DNA from: Lysobacter sp.
Lineage (GTDB): Bacteria; Pseudomonadota; Gammaproteobacteria; Xanthomonadales; Xanthomonadaceae
NCBI GenBank assembly: GCA_019634715.1
Contig: JAHCAU010000004.1
Coordinates: 186,001-250,000, forward strand
Direction of reading: 5' to 3'
Length of the DNA: 64,000 nt
The notes under the pieces are model-generated. The model had not been told where the DNA came from, made no database searches, and saw nothing but the letters and a program-made list of their open reading frames with translations. The position numbers and the translations under genes are program-made. Below, piece by piece: positions 1 through 8,178 of the stretch; the stretch's first letter is position 1, and every line of letters starts with the position of its first letter.

Positions 1-373
1 AGAAGCCGGCGAGGATCACGCGTTCCGGCGGGATGCCGCGCTCGGCTTCGCGCGCGATCAACGCCTCGACCTGGGTCACGGATTCGAGCACGCCGGCTTC
101 GTCTGCGCGGTTGAAGAGATTGTCGGCGCTGAGATCGACGATGTCGTACCAGCCGCGCATGCGCATGCCGCCGTTGCAGGTGATCGGGCGGACCGGGGCG
201 TGCGGGAACAGGAAGCGCAGCGCGGGCCAGCCGGGGCGGACGAGGTCGGGCACGATCGGCACGAAATCGTTGCCGTCGGCGCCGAGGCCGTGCAGCCAGA
301 GGACGGTCCAGGCGGGAGAACTTCCGGTGAGGCGCTCGACGCAGTCGAGCAGGGGGGCGGTGTCGGTGGTCAT
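1..373 (-). CDS. Carboxylesterase / phospholipase-type alpha/beta hydrolase (partial)
   Basis: The reading frame starts at an ATG on the minus strand at 373 and runs off the left edge, so only about the first 124 residues are visible. The N-terminal segment contains LWLHGLGADGNDF, followed by FLFPHAPVRPITCNGG and MRMRGWYDI, which is the characteristic front half of the Pseudomonas carboxylesterase II / acyl-protein thioesterase family (alpha/beta hydrolases of about 220 residues acting on short-chain acyl esters). The visible part ends at VILAGF, exactly where the family's nucleophile motif GFSQGG should follow, so the catalytic Ser, Asp and His lie outside the window. It is divergent from the L,D-transpeptidase gene. 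Family assignment is firm; the physiological substrate cannot be told. Confidence 0.8.
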   Translation of the reverse strand, partial: MTTDTAPLLDCVERLTGSSPAWTVLWLHGLGADGNDFVPIVPDLVRPGWPALRFLFPHAPVRPITCNGGMRMRGWYDIVDLSADNLFNRADEAGVLESVTQVEALIAREAERGIPPERVILAGF

Positions 374-493
374 GGCCGTATTCTGGCCGGCGCCGGGCGC
401 GGCGGCCAGCGTGGATGCGTTCGTTTGCGCGGGATCAAGCGCTCCCCCTCCTCGCGGGGCATCATGACGTCGTCGTATCCCGGGGTACCCGTC

Positions 494-1624
494 ATGCCGC
501 TTCGTGCTGTCATCGCCATGCTGATGGCCTGCGCCCTCGCCGTGCCGGCGGGCCTGGCGGCGCAGCCGCCGAAGACGAGCGTGCCGAAGACGACCGCACC
601 GGAGACGATGCCGGCGCTCAAGCCTGGCCAGTTCGTCTGGACGCCCGAGCTGGCGCCGCAGGGGCCGGTGGTGATCGTGGTCAGCCTGCCCGAACAGCGC
701 GCCTACGTGTACCGCAACGGCGTGCGCATCGGGGTGTCGACGGTGAGCACCGGCAAACCCGGGTACGAGACGCCCACCGGCGTGTTCACCATCCTGGAAA
801 AGCGACGCGAGCACTACTCCAACCTCTACGACAACGCACCGATGCCGTTCATGCAGCGCCTGACCTGGGATGGGGTCGCGCTGCACGCGGGCCGGATCCC
901 GGGCTACCCGGCCTCGCATGGCTGCGTGCGCCTGCCGCATGCCTTCTCCGAGAAGCTGTTCGCGACCACCTCGCGCGGCATGACCGTGGTGATCGCCGAC
1001 GGTGCGTCGCATCCGCCCGAGGTGGCCTCGCCGGGCCTGTTCGCGCCGGTGGATGCCGCCAGCGGCGCGGCGCGCCTGCCGGCGCCGGTGGACGAGGACA
1101 GCGTCTGGGTACCGGAACGCGCGGCCGAGGGACCGCTGACCGTGCTGCTGAGCACCCGCGACCAGCGCCTGCTGGTGCTGCGCAACGGGGTCGAGATCGG
1201 CCGGGCGCGGGTGACGGTCGGGCCGCTGGCGCCGCAGGGCACCCAGGCCTATGTGCTGCTGGAAGGTGCCGGCGAGGGTCCGAGCGCGATGCTGCCGGAC
1301 CGCCCGCGCCTGCGCTGGCTGGCGGTGGCGGTGCCGCGCGAGGGCGCGATGCCGGAGGACGAACTGCGCCGCCTGGTCGCCGAGGGCCAGCTTCGGGTGG
1401 ATCCGGCGTTCGCGCGGCAGCTCTACGAGACCCTGCGCCCCGGCGCCACCGTGGTGCTGACCGACGAGCCGCTGCGCATGGCCGGGGCGGACGAGGGCCT
1501 GACCGTCCTGCGTGCGGACGCGCCGCCGGCCGAGACGTCGACGCCGGAATCGGCCACCGAGCCGGCATCCAGGCCCGTGCGGGCGCCCGTGCCGCCGCCC
1601 GTCCGGCCCGATCCCGCACGATGA
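494..1624 (+). CDS. L,D-transpeptidase (YkuD) with a degenerate second copy of the domain
   Basis: Predicted 376-residue exported protein. I chose the ATG at 494 because it gives a clean signal peptide ending near PAGLAAQ; an in-frame ATG at 464 would add ten residues, and neither has a clear Shine-Dalgarno. Residues about 50-180 form a YkuD domain: a beta-rich start (VVIVVSLPEQRAYVYRNG), TPTGVF, and the catalytic signature HAGRIPGYPASHGCVRLP carrying the active Cys and His. Such enzymes make 3-3 crosslinks in peptidoglycan or attach proteins to it, in the periplasm. A second, related stretch (LTVLLSTRDQRLLVLRNG onward, about residues 205-315) keeps the strand pattern but has no SHGCVR motif, so it looks like a duplicated, catalytically dead repeat. 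The C-terminal tail is Pro/Ala-rich. A second L,D-transpeptidase-fold gene follows directly. Confidence 0.85.
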   Translation: MPLRAVIAMLMACALAVPAGLAAQPPKTSVPKTTAPETMPALKPGQFVWTPELAPQGPVVIVVSLPEQRAYVYRNGVRIGVSTVSTGKPGYETPTGVFTILEKRREHYSNLYDNAPMPFMQRLTWDGVALHAGRIPGYPASHGCVRLPHAFSEKLFATTSRGMTVVIADGASHPPEVASPGLFAPVDAASGAARLPAPVDEDSVWVPERAAEGPLTVLLSTRDQRLLVLRNGVEIGRARVTVGPLAPQGTQAYVLLEGAGEGPSAMLPDRPRLRWLAVAVPREGAMPEDELRRLVAEGQLRVDPAFARQLYETLRPGATVVLTDEPLRMAGADEGLTVLRADAPPAETSTPESATEPASRPVRAPVPPPVRPDPAR

Positions 1625-1676
1625 AAGCGTCGACAGGTTCATGAAACGCGGTCGCTTCCGCGGCTATCCTGCGCCG

Positions 1677-2426
1677 ATGTCGCCACGATCCGTCGCCGTA
1701 TCCCTCCTGCTTGCCCTGGGCGCCGGACCGCTGGCGTCCGCCAACGATGCGGGCATGCCGGTCCCTGAGCGCGTCCCCGCTGCCGTGCCGGACCTGCTCC
1801 AGCGCCTGCACGCGCAGGCCCCAACGCTGGATTCAAAGGTCCTCGGCCTCGCGCTCGATGCCGCCGGGTGCGCGGCCGCCTCCGGCCAGGTCGCGTCGCC
1901 GCGACGACTGGCGGTGATCGACTATTCGAAGCCCTCGACCGAACCCCGGCTGTGGGTCTTCGACCTGCCGGAGGCCCGCCTGCTGCACGCCGAGCACGTG
2001 GCCCACGGCCGGCGCAGCGGCGAGAACTTCGCCACGGCCTTCTCCAACCAGGACAGCAGCCACCAGACCAGCCTGGGCCTGTTCGCCACCGCCGAGACCT
2101 ACGTCGGCGGCAACGGCTACTCGCTGCGCATGGACGGGCTGGAGCCGGGCATCAACGACCGTGCCCGCGACCGCGCCATCGTCATGCACGGCGCGCCCTA
2201 CGTGGATCCGGTCATGGCGCAGCGCCAGGGCCGGCTCGGGCGCAGCCTCGGCTGCCCGGCGGTGCGTCCGGCCGTGGCCCACGAGGTGATCGACACCCTC
2301 AAGGGCGGCCAGCTGCTGTTCGCCTACTACCCCGACCGGCAGTGGCTGGCGAATTCGCGCTTCTTCCGGTGTCGCGCGGGCCTGGCGGCGCAGGGCGGGG
2401 CATCGAGGCCGGCGGGCGGGCGCTGA
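1677..2426 (+). CDS. Murein L,D-transpeptidase catalytic-domain protein (YkuD_2 type)
   Basis: Predicted 249-residue exported protein starting at the ATG at 1677, which begins the signal peptide MSPRSVAVSLLLALGAGPL; an upstream in-frame ATG at 1641 would add a short charged leader. The body matches the PF13645-type family: YSKPSTEPRLWVFDL near the start, VAHGRRSGENFATAFSNQ, SSHQTSLGLF, and the putative catalytic segment RLGRSLGCPAVRP with Cys preceded by Ser-Leu-Gly, analogous to SHGC of classical YkuD enzymes. An upstream HG (VMHGAPY) supplies the conserved His. It likely acts in the periplasm on peptidoglycan peptides. The preceding gene is another L,D-transpeptidase, so the pair may be functionally linked, but they are of different subfamilies rather than recent duplicates. 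Confidence 0.85.
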   Translation: MSPRSVAVSLLLALGAGPLASANDAGMPVPERVPAAVPDLLQRLHAQAPTLDSKVLGLALDAAGCAAASGQVASPRRLAVIDYSKPSTEPRLWVFDLPEARLLHAEHVAHGRRSGENFATAFSNQDSSHQTSLGLFATAETYVGGNGYSLRMDGLEPGINDRARDRAIVMHGAPYVDPVMAQRQGRLGRSLGCPAVRPAVAHEVIDTLKGGQLLFAYYPDRQWLANSRFFRCRAGLAAQGGASRPAGGR

Positions 2427-2436
2427 GGCGGGCGCG

Positions 2437-2649
2437 ATGCTGACCCTGCTGCAGGTCATCGTCGCCCTGGGCGAGGTGCTGTTCATGTGGCGGTTCTACG
2501 CCTGTCTCCTGGCGACGCTGCTGGCCTGCCTGCTGCTGGCCGCGGTCCTGCCCGAGGGCGCTCTGGTCTGGGTGGCGTGCGCGCCGGTCGTGGTGATCGG
2601 CGTGGGCCTGGGTGCGTTCTGGCAACTCCGCGCGTCGAAGGTGCCTTGA
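2437..2649 (+). CDS. Small hydrophobic membrane protein, function unknown
   Basis: A 70-residue frame starting 10 nt after the upstream stop. It has two hydrophobic stretches (about residues 2-38 and 44-62) and a short basic tail, RASKVP, so it is probably an inner-membrane protein with two helices. No family is recognised. Its tight spacing behind the L,D-transpeptidase gene and codon use like the neighbours favour a real gene, but nothing in the sequence reveals a role. Confidence 0.45.
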   Translation: MLTLLQVIVALGEVLFMWRFYACLLATLLACLLLAAVLPEGALVWVACAPVVVIGVGLGAFWQLRASKVP

Positions 2650-2667
2650 TCTTCGGCAGACAGGCTC

Positions 2668-3912
2668 TCAGCCCTGCCACCACACGCCGGCCGCGAACGC
2701 GGCGACGATCGCCAGCACGCCGGGCAGCACGCGCAGGCCATAGCCGCCGCCGCCGCGCAGCCAGGCCATCAGCAGCTTGGTGGCCGAGTTGGCCGCCAGA
2801 GCCACGAGCACCGCCCAGCCGGCGTGCGTGGTCGTGATCTGCGCGCTCGCCAGCCGCTGCGCCACCGAGGCGGCGGCGGCATGGGCATCGGCCAGGCCGG
2901 CCACCGCCGCTGCGATGATGACGCCGGTGTCGCCCAGCCAGCGGTGCACGCCGGCCGACAGCAGCAGGATCGCGCCGACGATGGCGACGAAGGCCAGGGC
3001 GTGGCGCGGTTCGAACGGCCGGCCCGGCGCCACCGCATCGCCATCCACCGCGCCGCTGCCGCCGCGCAGCCGCAGGGCCAGTGCCGAGGCCAGGGCGGCG
3101 CTACCCGCCAGCGCCAGCGGCCAGGCCAGCGACCTGAGGAGCGGCATCGACAGCGCGCCGATGACCACGGCGAGCATCAGGATCGTGGCGATGTTCGAGC
3201 ACAGCGCCGCTGCGGCGCACTGCGCCACCCACTGCGGCGAGGTGCGGGCGCGGTCGCCCATCGCGGCGATGGTCGCGGTGCTGGAGACGAAGCCGCCGAC
3301 GAAACCGGCCAGCATCAATCCGGTGCCCGGCCCGAGCATGCGCAGCGCGACGTAGCCGGCGCCGTTGATCGCCATCACCAGCACCACCAGCAGCCACAGC
3401 TTGTGCGGATTGAAGGCGCCCCAGGGGTCGATGGCGTGGTCGGGCAGCAGCGGCAGCACCACCGTGGCCGCAGCGGCCAGCAGCAGGGCGTCGTGCAGTT
3501 CCTGTTCGGTGAGGGTGTTGCGGATGAAGGCGTGCAGGCCCGATTTGCTGGCCAGCACCACCGCGACCACCACGCCCAGCGCGGCGGCCAGCGGCAGGGC
3601 GGTCATCGCCAGCACGCCGAGCAGGAAGGTCACCAGCATCGCGACCTCGGTGGTCAGCCCGGGGTCGGTGTCGCGGCTGCGGCGGTAGCTCGCCAGCGCG
3701 GCGAGCGCGACGAAGGCGCCGCCGATGGCCACGCCCGCGCCGCCGATGCGCTGGGCGATCGCGCCGGCCAGTGCGACGAGCAGGAAGGTGCGCACGCCGG
3801 CCGCGCCGCGCGCCGGGCCTTCGCCCTTGTTGCGTTCGCGCTCGATGCCGATCAGCAGGCCGATGCCGAAGGCGACGCACAGACCGGGCAATTCGGGCGG
3901 CAGGGTGGGCAT
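2668..3912 (-). CDS. MgtC/SapB N-terminal plus DUF4010 membrane protein
   Basis: Predicted 414-residue polytopic inner-membrane protein. The N-terminus carries the MgtC/SapB signature LCVAFGIGLLIGIERERN followed by GVRTFLLVALAG, a short loop and further helices. The remaining roughly 270 residues are a DUF4010 region (LWLLVVLVMAINGAGYVALR, LAGFVGGFVSSTATIAAMGDRAR) with about eight more helices. Proteins of this architecture are common in proteobacteria and are annotated as MgtC-family, but unlike the virulence factor MgtC their role is not established; an ion or osmotic function is a guess. The gene is convergent with the small membrane gene and lies upstream of the divergently placed universal stress gene on the same strand, separated by 95 nt. 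Confidence 0.85.
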   Translation of the reverse strand: MPTLPPELPGLCVAFGIGLLIGIERERNKGEGPARGAAGVRTFLLVALAGAIAQRIGGAGVAIGGAFVALAALASYRRSRDTDPGLTTEVAMLVTFLLGVLAMTALPLAAALGVVVAVVLASKSGLHAFIRNTLTEQELHDALLLAAAATVVLPLLPDHAIDPWGAFNPHKLWLLVVLVMAINGAGYVALRMLGPGTGLMLAGFVGGFVSSTATIAAMGDRARTSPQWVAQCAAAALCSNIATILMLAVVIGALSMPLLRSLAWPLALAGSAALASALALRLRGGSGAVDGDAVAPGRPFEPRHALAFVAIVGAILLLSAGVHRWLGDTGVIIAAAVAGLADAHAAAASVAQRLASAQITTTHAGWAVLVALAANSATKLLMAWLRGGGGYGLRVLPGVLAIVAAFAAGVWWQG

Positions 3913-4007
3913 CGATGCGTGCGACGGGAGGGCGCCGGGACGGCGGACCGTCCCAGCATAGAGCGAGTCGCGTCCGTTTCATGCGCCGCGGCGCATGACG
4001 CTTCCGG

Positions 4008-4850
4008 TCAGTGCGCGAACAGCACCGGGAGGTGCGCGGTGTGCAGCAGTTCGCGCGTGGTGCCGCCGAGCACCGCCTCGCGCAGCCGCGAATGGCCGTA
4101 ACCGCCGGCCACCAGCATGTCCGCGCCGACCTCGCGCGCGAAGTCCAGCAGCGCGTACGCCGCCGAGAAGTTCATGCTCGGCCGCGCGGTGATCTCGACC
4201 TTCACGCCGTGCCGCGCCAGGTGCGTGGCGATGCTGGCGCCGGGTTCGCCGCCGTGCGCCGATTCGCCGATCTTCGGATCGATCACCACCACGTCCACCG
4301 CGTCCGCCGCGCGCAGGAAGGGCATCGCATCGGCGATCGCGCGCGCGGCCTGCGCCGTGGGTTTCCAGGCCACGACCACGCGTTTCGGCGGCAGCCGCGC
4401 CGGCGTATCGGCGGGCACCACCAGCACCGGGCGGCCGGACTGGCGCAGGATGTCGTGGAAATGGTCGTGGACCAGCATCGACTCGGCACCGTTGCGCGGC
4501 ATCGCCGGCAGCACGGTCAGGTCGGCGTAGCGCGCATGCATGGTCGCGGTGTTCTGCGGGAAGACCGACAACGCTTCGGTCACGCGCACCTCCACCGGCA
4601 CCTCGGCATTGGCGAAACGCTGGCGCAGCGCCTCGGCACGCTGGTTCGCGCGCTTGTGCGCTTCGGCGTGCAGTTTCGCGTAGATGTCGTAGGCCATGGC
4701 GCCCCAGTCGCTGGGCATGGGCGCCGGCACGTCCACGGTCACCAGCATCGCCACGTGGGCACCGGAGGCCGCGGCCAGCGAGAGCGCGGCCCGGGCCACG
4801 TCCCGTTCGCTGTCGGTGTTGATCCACGGAACCAGGATGTCCTTGATCAT
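4008..4850 (-). CDS. Universal stress protein, tandem UspA domains
   Basis: 280-residue protein starting at the ATG at 4850 (MIKDILVPWINTDSERD), which fits the conserved first strand of UspA; the longer upstream extension of the frame has no family similarity. The first Usp domain covers about residues 1-145. The second, from RVVVAWKPTAQAARA to the end, contains the ATP-binding loop pattern G-x2-G-x9-G-T in GGYGHSRLREAVLGGTTREL. Tandem Usp proteins of this kind are cytosolic stress proteins, often induced by oxygen limitation. That fits the FNR-like box about 70 bp upstream, at 4914-4927, shared with the divergent ABC transporter gene. Confidence 0.88.
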   Translation of the reverse strand: MIKDILVPWINTDSERDVARAALSLAAASGAHVAMLVTVDVPAPMPSDWGAMAYDIYAKLHAEAHKRANQRAEALRQRFANAEVPVEVRVTEALSVFPQNTATMHARYADLTVLPAMPRNGAESMLVHDHFHDILRQSGRPVLVVPADTPARLPPKRVVVAWKPTAQAARAIADAMPFLRAADAVDVVVIDPKIGESAHGGEPGASIATHLARHGVKVEITARPSMNFSAAYALLDFAREVGADMLVAGGYGHSRLREAVLGGTTRELLHTAHLPVLFAH

Positions 4851-4913
4851 GATGGCGGGCCTCGCGTTCGGTTGTCGGAGCCTGCATTCCAGCATCTCCG
4901 CCTTGCCCGGGCC

Positions 4914-4927
4914 TTGATCGTGGTCAA
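4914..4927. promoter_or_regulatory. FNR/Anr-like binding site between usp and ABC operon
   Basis: TTGATCGTGGTCAA matches the FNR/Anr/Dnr consensus TTGAT-N4-ATCAA at nine of ten defined positions. Its centre lies 70 nt from the universal stress start codon and 72 nt from the ABC ATPase start codon, so it could activate either or both divergent promoters. TAGAGT at 4950-4955 is a possible -10 about 30 nt from the centre on the ABC side. The assignment is motif-based; binding is inferred. Confidence 0.55.
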
Positions 4928-4992
4928 TCCTTCCGACCGGCGGCGGACGTAGAGTCGGCCGTGCGCCATGCGGCGGCCACGGGAAGGATGCG

Positions 4993-5745
4993 ATGGATCC
5001 GGATGCGGGTGCGGGCAGCTCGGCCGATGCGGCACCGGGGACGCCGGTGGTGTTCCGCGCGCGCGGCCTGCGCAAGGTCTACGCCATGGGCGAGGTCGAA
5101 GTGGTCGCCCTGCACGGGGTCGACCTGGACATCGCCGCCGGCGAGTTCATCGTCCTGCTCGGCGCGTCCGGCAGCGGCAAGTCCACCCTGCTCAACATCC
5201 TCGGCGGCCTGGACGTGCCCAGCGCCGGTGAGGTCGCCTACTGCGAACACCGCCTCGACGGTGCGGGCGAGGCCGAACTGACCCGCTTCCGCCGCGAACA
5301 CGTCGGCTTCGTCTTCCAGTTCTACAACCTGATCCCGAGCCTGACCGTGCGCGAGAACGTGCAGCTGGTCGCCGACATCGCCGACGACCCGATGCCGGTC
5401 GACGAGGCGGTCGAACGCGTCGGCCTGGGCGCGCGCCGCGACCATTTCCCCTCGCAGCTGTCCGGCGGCGAGCAGCAGCGCGTGGCGATCGCCCGCGCGA
5501 TCGTGAAGCGCCCTGCGGTGCTGCTGTGCGACGAACCCACCGGTGCGCTGGATTACGCCACCGGCAAGCGCGTGCTGGAGGTGATCGAACGCATCCACGA
5601 CGAACTGGGCACGACGGTGGTGGTGATCACCCACAACGCCGCCATCGCCGGCATGGCCGACCGCGTGATCGTGCTCGGCGACGGCCGCATCCAGCGCATC
5701 GAGCGCAATGCACGGCGGCTGCGGCCCTCGGAGCTGTCGTGGTGA
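4993..5745 (+). CDS. ABC transporter ATP-binding protein (LolD/MacB-like)
   Basis: 250-residue ATPase with Walker [10 protein letters not shown], the Q loop [13 protein letters not shown], signature [14 protein letters not shown], Walker [14 protein letters not shown] and the H-loop VITHN. The FxFQxxNLxPxLT segment is typical of ATPases partnered with FtsX-type permeases (LolD, MacB, FtsE relatives). It heads an apparent operon with the large permease and the HlyD adaptor downstream, which together form an inner-membrane exporter complex. The N-terminal 20 residues are extra compared with the family core. The upstream intergenic region carries an FNR-like box. Confidence 0.9.
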   Translation: MDPDAGAGSSADAAPGTPVVFRARGLRKVYAMGEVEVVALHGVDLDIAAGEFIVLLGASGSGKSTLLNILGGLDVPSAGEVAYCEHRLDGAGEAELTRFRREHVGFVFQFYNLIPSLTVRENVQLVADIADDPMPVDEAVERVGLGARRDHFPSQLSGGEQQRVAIARAIVKRPAVLLCDEPTGALDYATGKRVLEVIERIHDELGTTVVVITHNAAIAGMADRVIVLGDGRIQRIERNARRLRPSELSW

Positions 5746-5779
5746 GCCGGCAAAGGATGCGCCAGCAAGGGTCGCGCCG

Positions 5780-8152
5780 GTGAAGGCGCTCGATCGCAAG
5801 CTGCTGCGCGATCTGCGCCAGAGCTGGAGCCAGGCGCTGACCATCGCGCTGGTGGTGGCCAGCGGCGTCGCCGGCTTCGTGACCACGCTCAGCGCCGTCG
5901 ACTCGCTGGCGCGGGCGCGCGACCGCCACTACGCCGAGGCGCATTTCGCCGACGTGTTCGCCACCGTCAAGCGCGCGCCGCTGGCGCTGGGCGAGACCCT
6001 GCGCGCGGTGCCCGGCGTCGCCGACCTGCAGCTCACGGTCGAGCAGACCGTGCGCATCGGCATCGATGGCGTCGACGATCCGATCCTCGGTCACCTGATC
6101 GGCATCGATCCCCGGCATCCGCCGCGGATCAACCGCATCGCCCTGCGCGCCGGACGGATGCCGCAGGCCGTCGCGGACGGCGGCGAGGCCGACGGCATCG
6201 AGGCCCTGGTGTCCGCCGGCTTCGCCGACGCGCGCGGCCTGCGCCCGGGCACGCGGCTGCGCGCGCTGGTCAACGGCCGGCAGCGCACGCTGCGCATCGT
6301 CGGCATCGCGCTGTCGCCGGAGTACGTGTTCGCCGGCTACGGCGGCATGCCCGACATGCGCGGCTTTGGCGTGTTCTGGATCGACCGCGACACGCTCGCG
6401 GCGGCCAGCGACATGGACGGCGCATTCAACCGCGTCGCCGCGACCCTGGCGCCGGGCGCGTCGCGCGCCGAGGCCGTGGCCGGCATCGCGCGCGTCATCT
6501 CGCCCTGGGGCGGACGCGAAGCCCACGACCGCACCGAGCAGACCTCGCACGCCATGCTCGACAACGAGATCCGCGAACAGCGCGTGCTCGGCACGGTGCT
6601 GCCGGTGATCTTCCTCGCGGTGGCCGCGTTCCTGCTGAACGTGGTCATCTCGCGTACCATCGCCACCCAGCGCGAACAGATCGCCGCGCTCAAGGCGCTG
6701 GGCTATCCCGATCGCCGCATCGCCGGACACTACTTCACCCAGGTGGTCGCGATCGTCGCGGTCGGCCTGCTGCTCGGGCTGGGGCTGGGCAAATGGCTGG
6801 GCACGGCGATGGTCGGCCTGTATGCGGAGTTCTTCCATTTCCCGCGCTTCGAGCACCGCATGGCGCCGGGGCTGGTGCTGGCCAGCGCCGCGATCGCCCT
6901 CGCCACCGCCGCGCTGGGCACCGCCAACCCGCTGCTGGCGACGATGCGCCTCGCACCGGCCGAGGCCATGCGCCCGCCCTCGCCCGGACGCTATCGACCG
7001 ACGCTGGCCGAACGGCTGGGCCTGCGCCGCTTGCCGACCGTGCTGCGGATGATCCTGCGCAACCTCGAACGCCGGCCGCTGCGCAGCGGGCTGGCGGTCG
7101 CGGGCGTGGCCGCAGCGGTGGCCATCGTCATCCTCGGCAACTTCTTCCGCGATGCGATCGAGACCATCGTCGATTCGAAGTTCCGCGTCGAACTGCGCGC
7201 CGACGTGATCGTCTGGCTGGCCGAACCCGCGGAAGCGGCGGCGGTCCACGAACTGGCGCGGCTGCCCGGCGCGATCTTGGTCGAGGCCGGCCGCGACGTG
7301 CCCGTGCGCATCGTCCACGGCCACCGCAGCGAACGCGTCGCGCTGCAGGGCCTGCCCGCACGGCCGGTGCTGCAGCGCATCGTCGACGTGGACGACCGCG
7401 CGTGGTCGCCGTCGCCCGACGGCCTGCTGCTGACCGACCGCCTCGCCGACAAGCTCGGCCTGCGCATCGGCGATACGGTGCGCGTCGAGGTGCTGGAAGG
7501 CCGCGCACGCGTCCTGTTCCTGCCGCTGCGCGCCACGGTCCGCGACATGATGGGCCTGAACGCCTACATGGAACGCGGCGCGCTCAACCGCGCGCTGGGC
7601 GAGGACGACCTCGCCGGCCGTTTTCCGGTGGCGGTGGAACGCGGCGGCGAAGCGCGGTTCCTCGCCGCCGCGATGGGCCTGCCGCGCATCGTCGGCGCGT
7701 TCAGCAAGGCGACGCTCTGGCGCAACATGCAGGAGATCAGCGCGCGCAACATCCGGATCATGAGCACGATCCTGACCGCGTTCGCCACCGTGATCGCGAT
7801 CGGCGTGGTCTACAACAACGCGCGCATCGCCCTGGCCGAGCGCACCTGGGAACTGGCCAGCCTGCGCGTGCTCGGCTTCAGCCGCGCCGAGGTGTCGGCC
7901 CTGCTGCTCGGCGAGATGGCCCTGGTCATCGCCCTGGCGCTGCCGCTGGGCATGCTGTCGGGCTACGGCCTCGTGCATCTGCTGGTGGAGCTGCTGCGCA
8001 GCGACCAGTTCTATTTTCCGGTGGCGCTGCGGCCGCGCACCTACGCCTGGGCCTGTCTCGCCGTGCTGGCCGCGGCGGCGGCGAGCGCGCTGGTGGTGCG
8101 CCGGCGGATCGACAGGCTGGACATGGTGGCCGCGCTGAAGACGCGCGAATGA
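5780..8152 (+). CDS. ABC transporter permease, double FtsX domain
   Basis: 790-residue membrane protein. I place the start at the GTG at 5780 (VKALDRKLLRDLRQSW), 34 nt after the ATPase stop, because similarity to the family begins there. Topology is an N-terminal helix (ALTIALVVASGVAGFVTT), a periplasmic region of about 250 residues, three helices (around VLPVIFLAVAAFLLNVVISR), a further single-helix unit (RSGLAVAGVAAAVAIVILGN) with a second periplasmic domain, and three C-terminal helices. Two FtsX domains fused in one chain mean a single polypeptide may form the whole permease. LASLRVLGFSRAEV before the last helices is a usual FtsX coupling segment. It works with the ATPase before it and the HlyD protein after it; substrate unknown. 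Confidence 0.88.
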   Translation: MKALDRKLLRDLRQSWSQALTIALVVASGVAGFVTTLSAVDSLARARDRHYAEAHFADVFATVKRAPLALGETLRAVPGVADLQLTVEQTVRIGIDGVDDPILGHLIGIDPRHPPRINRIALRAGRMPQAVADGGEADGIEALVSAGFADARGLRPGTRLRALVNGRQRTLRIVGIALSPEYVFAGYGGMPDMRGFGVFWIDRDTLAAASDMDGAFNRVAATLAPGASRAEAVAGIARVISPWGGREAHDRTEQTSHAMLDNEIREQRVLGTVLPVIFLAVAAFLLNVVISRTIATQREQIAALKALGYPDRRIAGHYFTQVVAIVAVGLLLGLGLGKWLGTAMVGLYAEFFHFPRFEHRMAPGLVLASAAIALATAALGTANPLLATMRLAPAEAMRPPSPGRYRPTLAERLGLRRLPTVLRMILRNLERRPLRSGLAVAGVAAAVAIVILGNFFRDAIETIVDSKFRVELRADVIVWLAEPAEAAAVHELARLPGAILVEAGRDVPVRIVHGHRSERVALQGLPARPVLQRIVDVDDRAWSPSPDGLLLTDRLADKLGLRIGDTVRVEVLEGRARVLFLPLRATVRDMMGLNAYMERGALNRALGEDDLAGRFPVAVERGGEARFLAAAMGLPRIVGAFSKATLWRNMQEISARNIRIMSTILTAFATVIAIGVVYNNARIALAERTWELASLRVLGFSRAEVSALLLGEMALVIALALPLGMLSGYGLVHLLVELLRSDQFYFPVALRPRTYAWACLAVLAAAAASALVVRRRIDRLDMVAALKTRE

Positions 8153-8178
8153 TGAAGACGTGACGACGGAGACGACGC

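Noticed and set aside
200..463. Extended N-terminus of the first L,D-transpeptidase
   Set aside because: The frame is open upstream but overlaps the divergent esterase gene and would bury the signal peptide.
5627..7978. A 783-codon open frame antisense to the FtsX-type permease
   Set aside because: It is an artefact of GC-rich codon bias; the plus-strand permease has clear domain motifs. The same holds for the long antisense frames over the MMPL gene (46329-48881) and the RHS gene (58886-61093).
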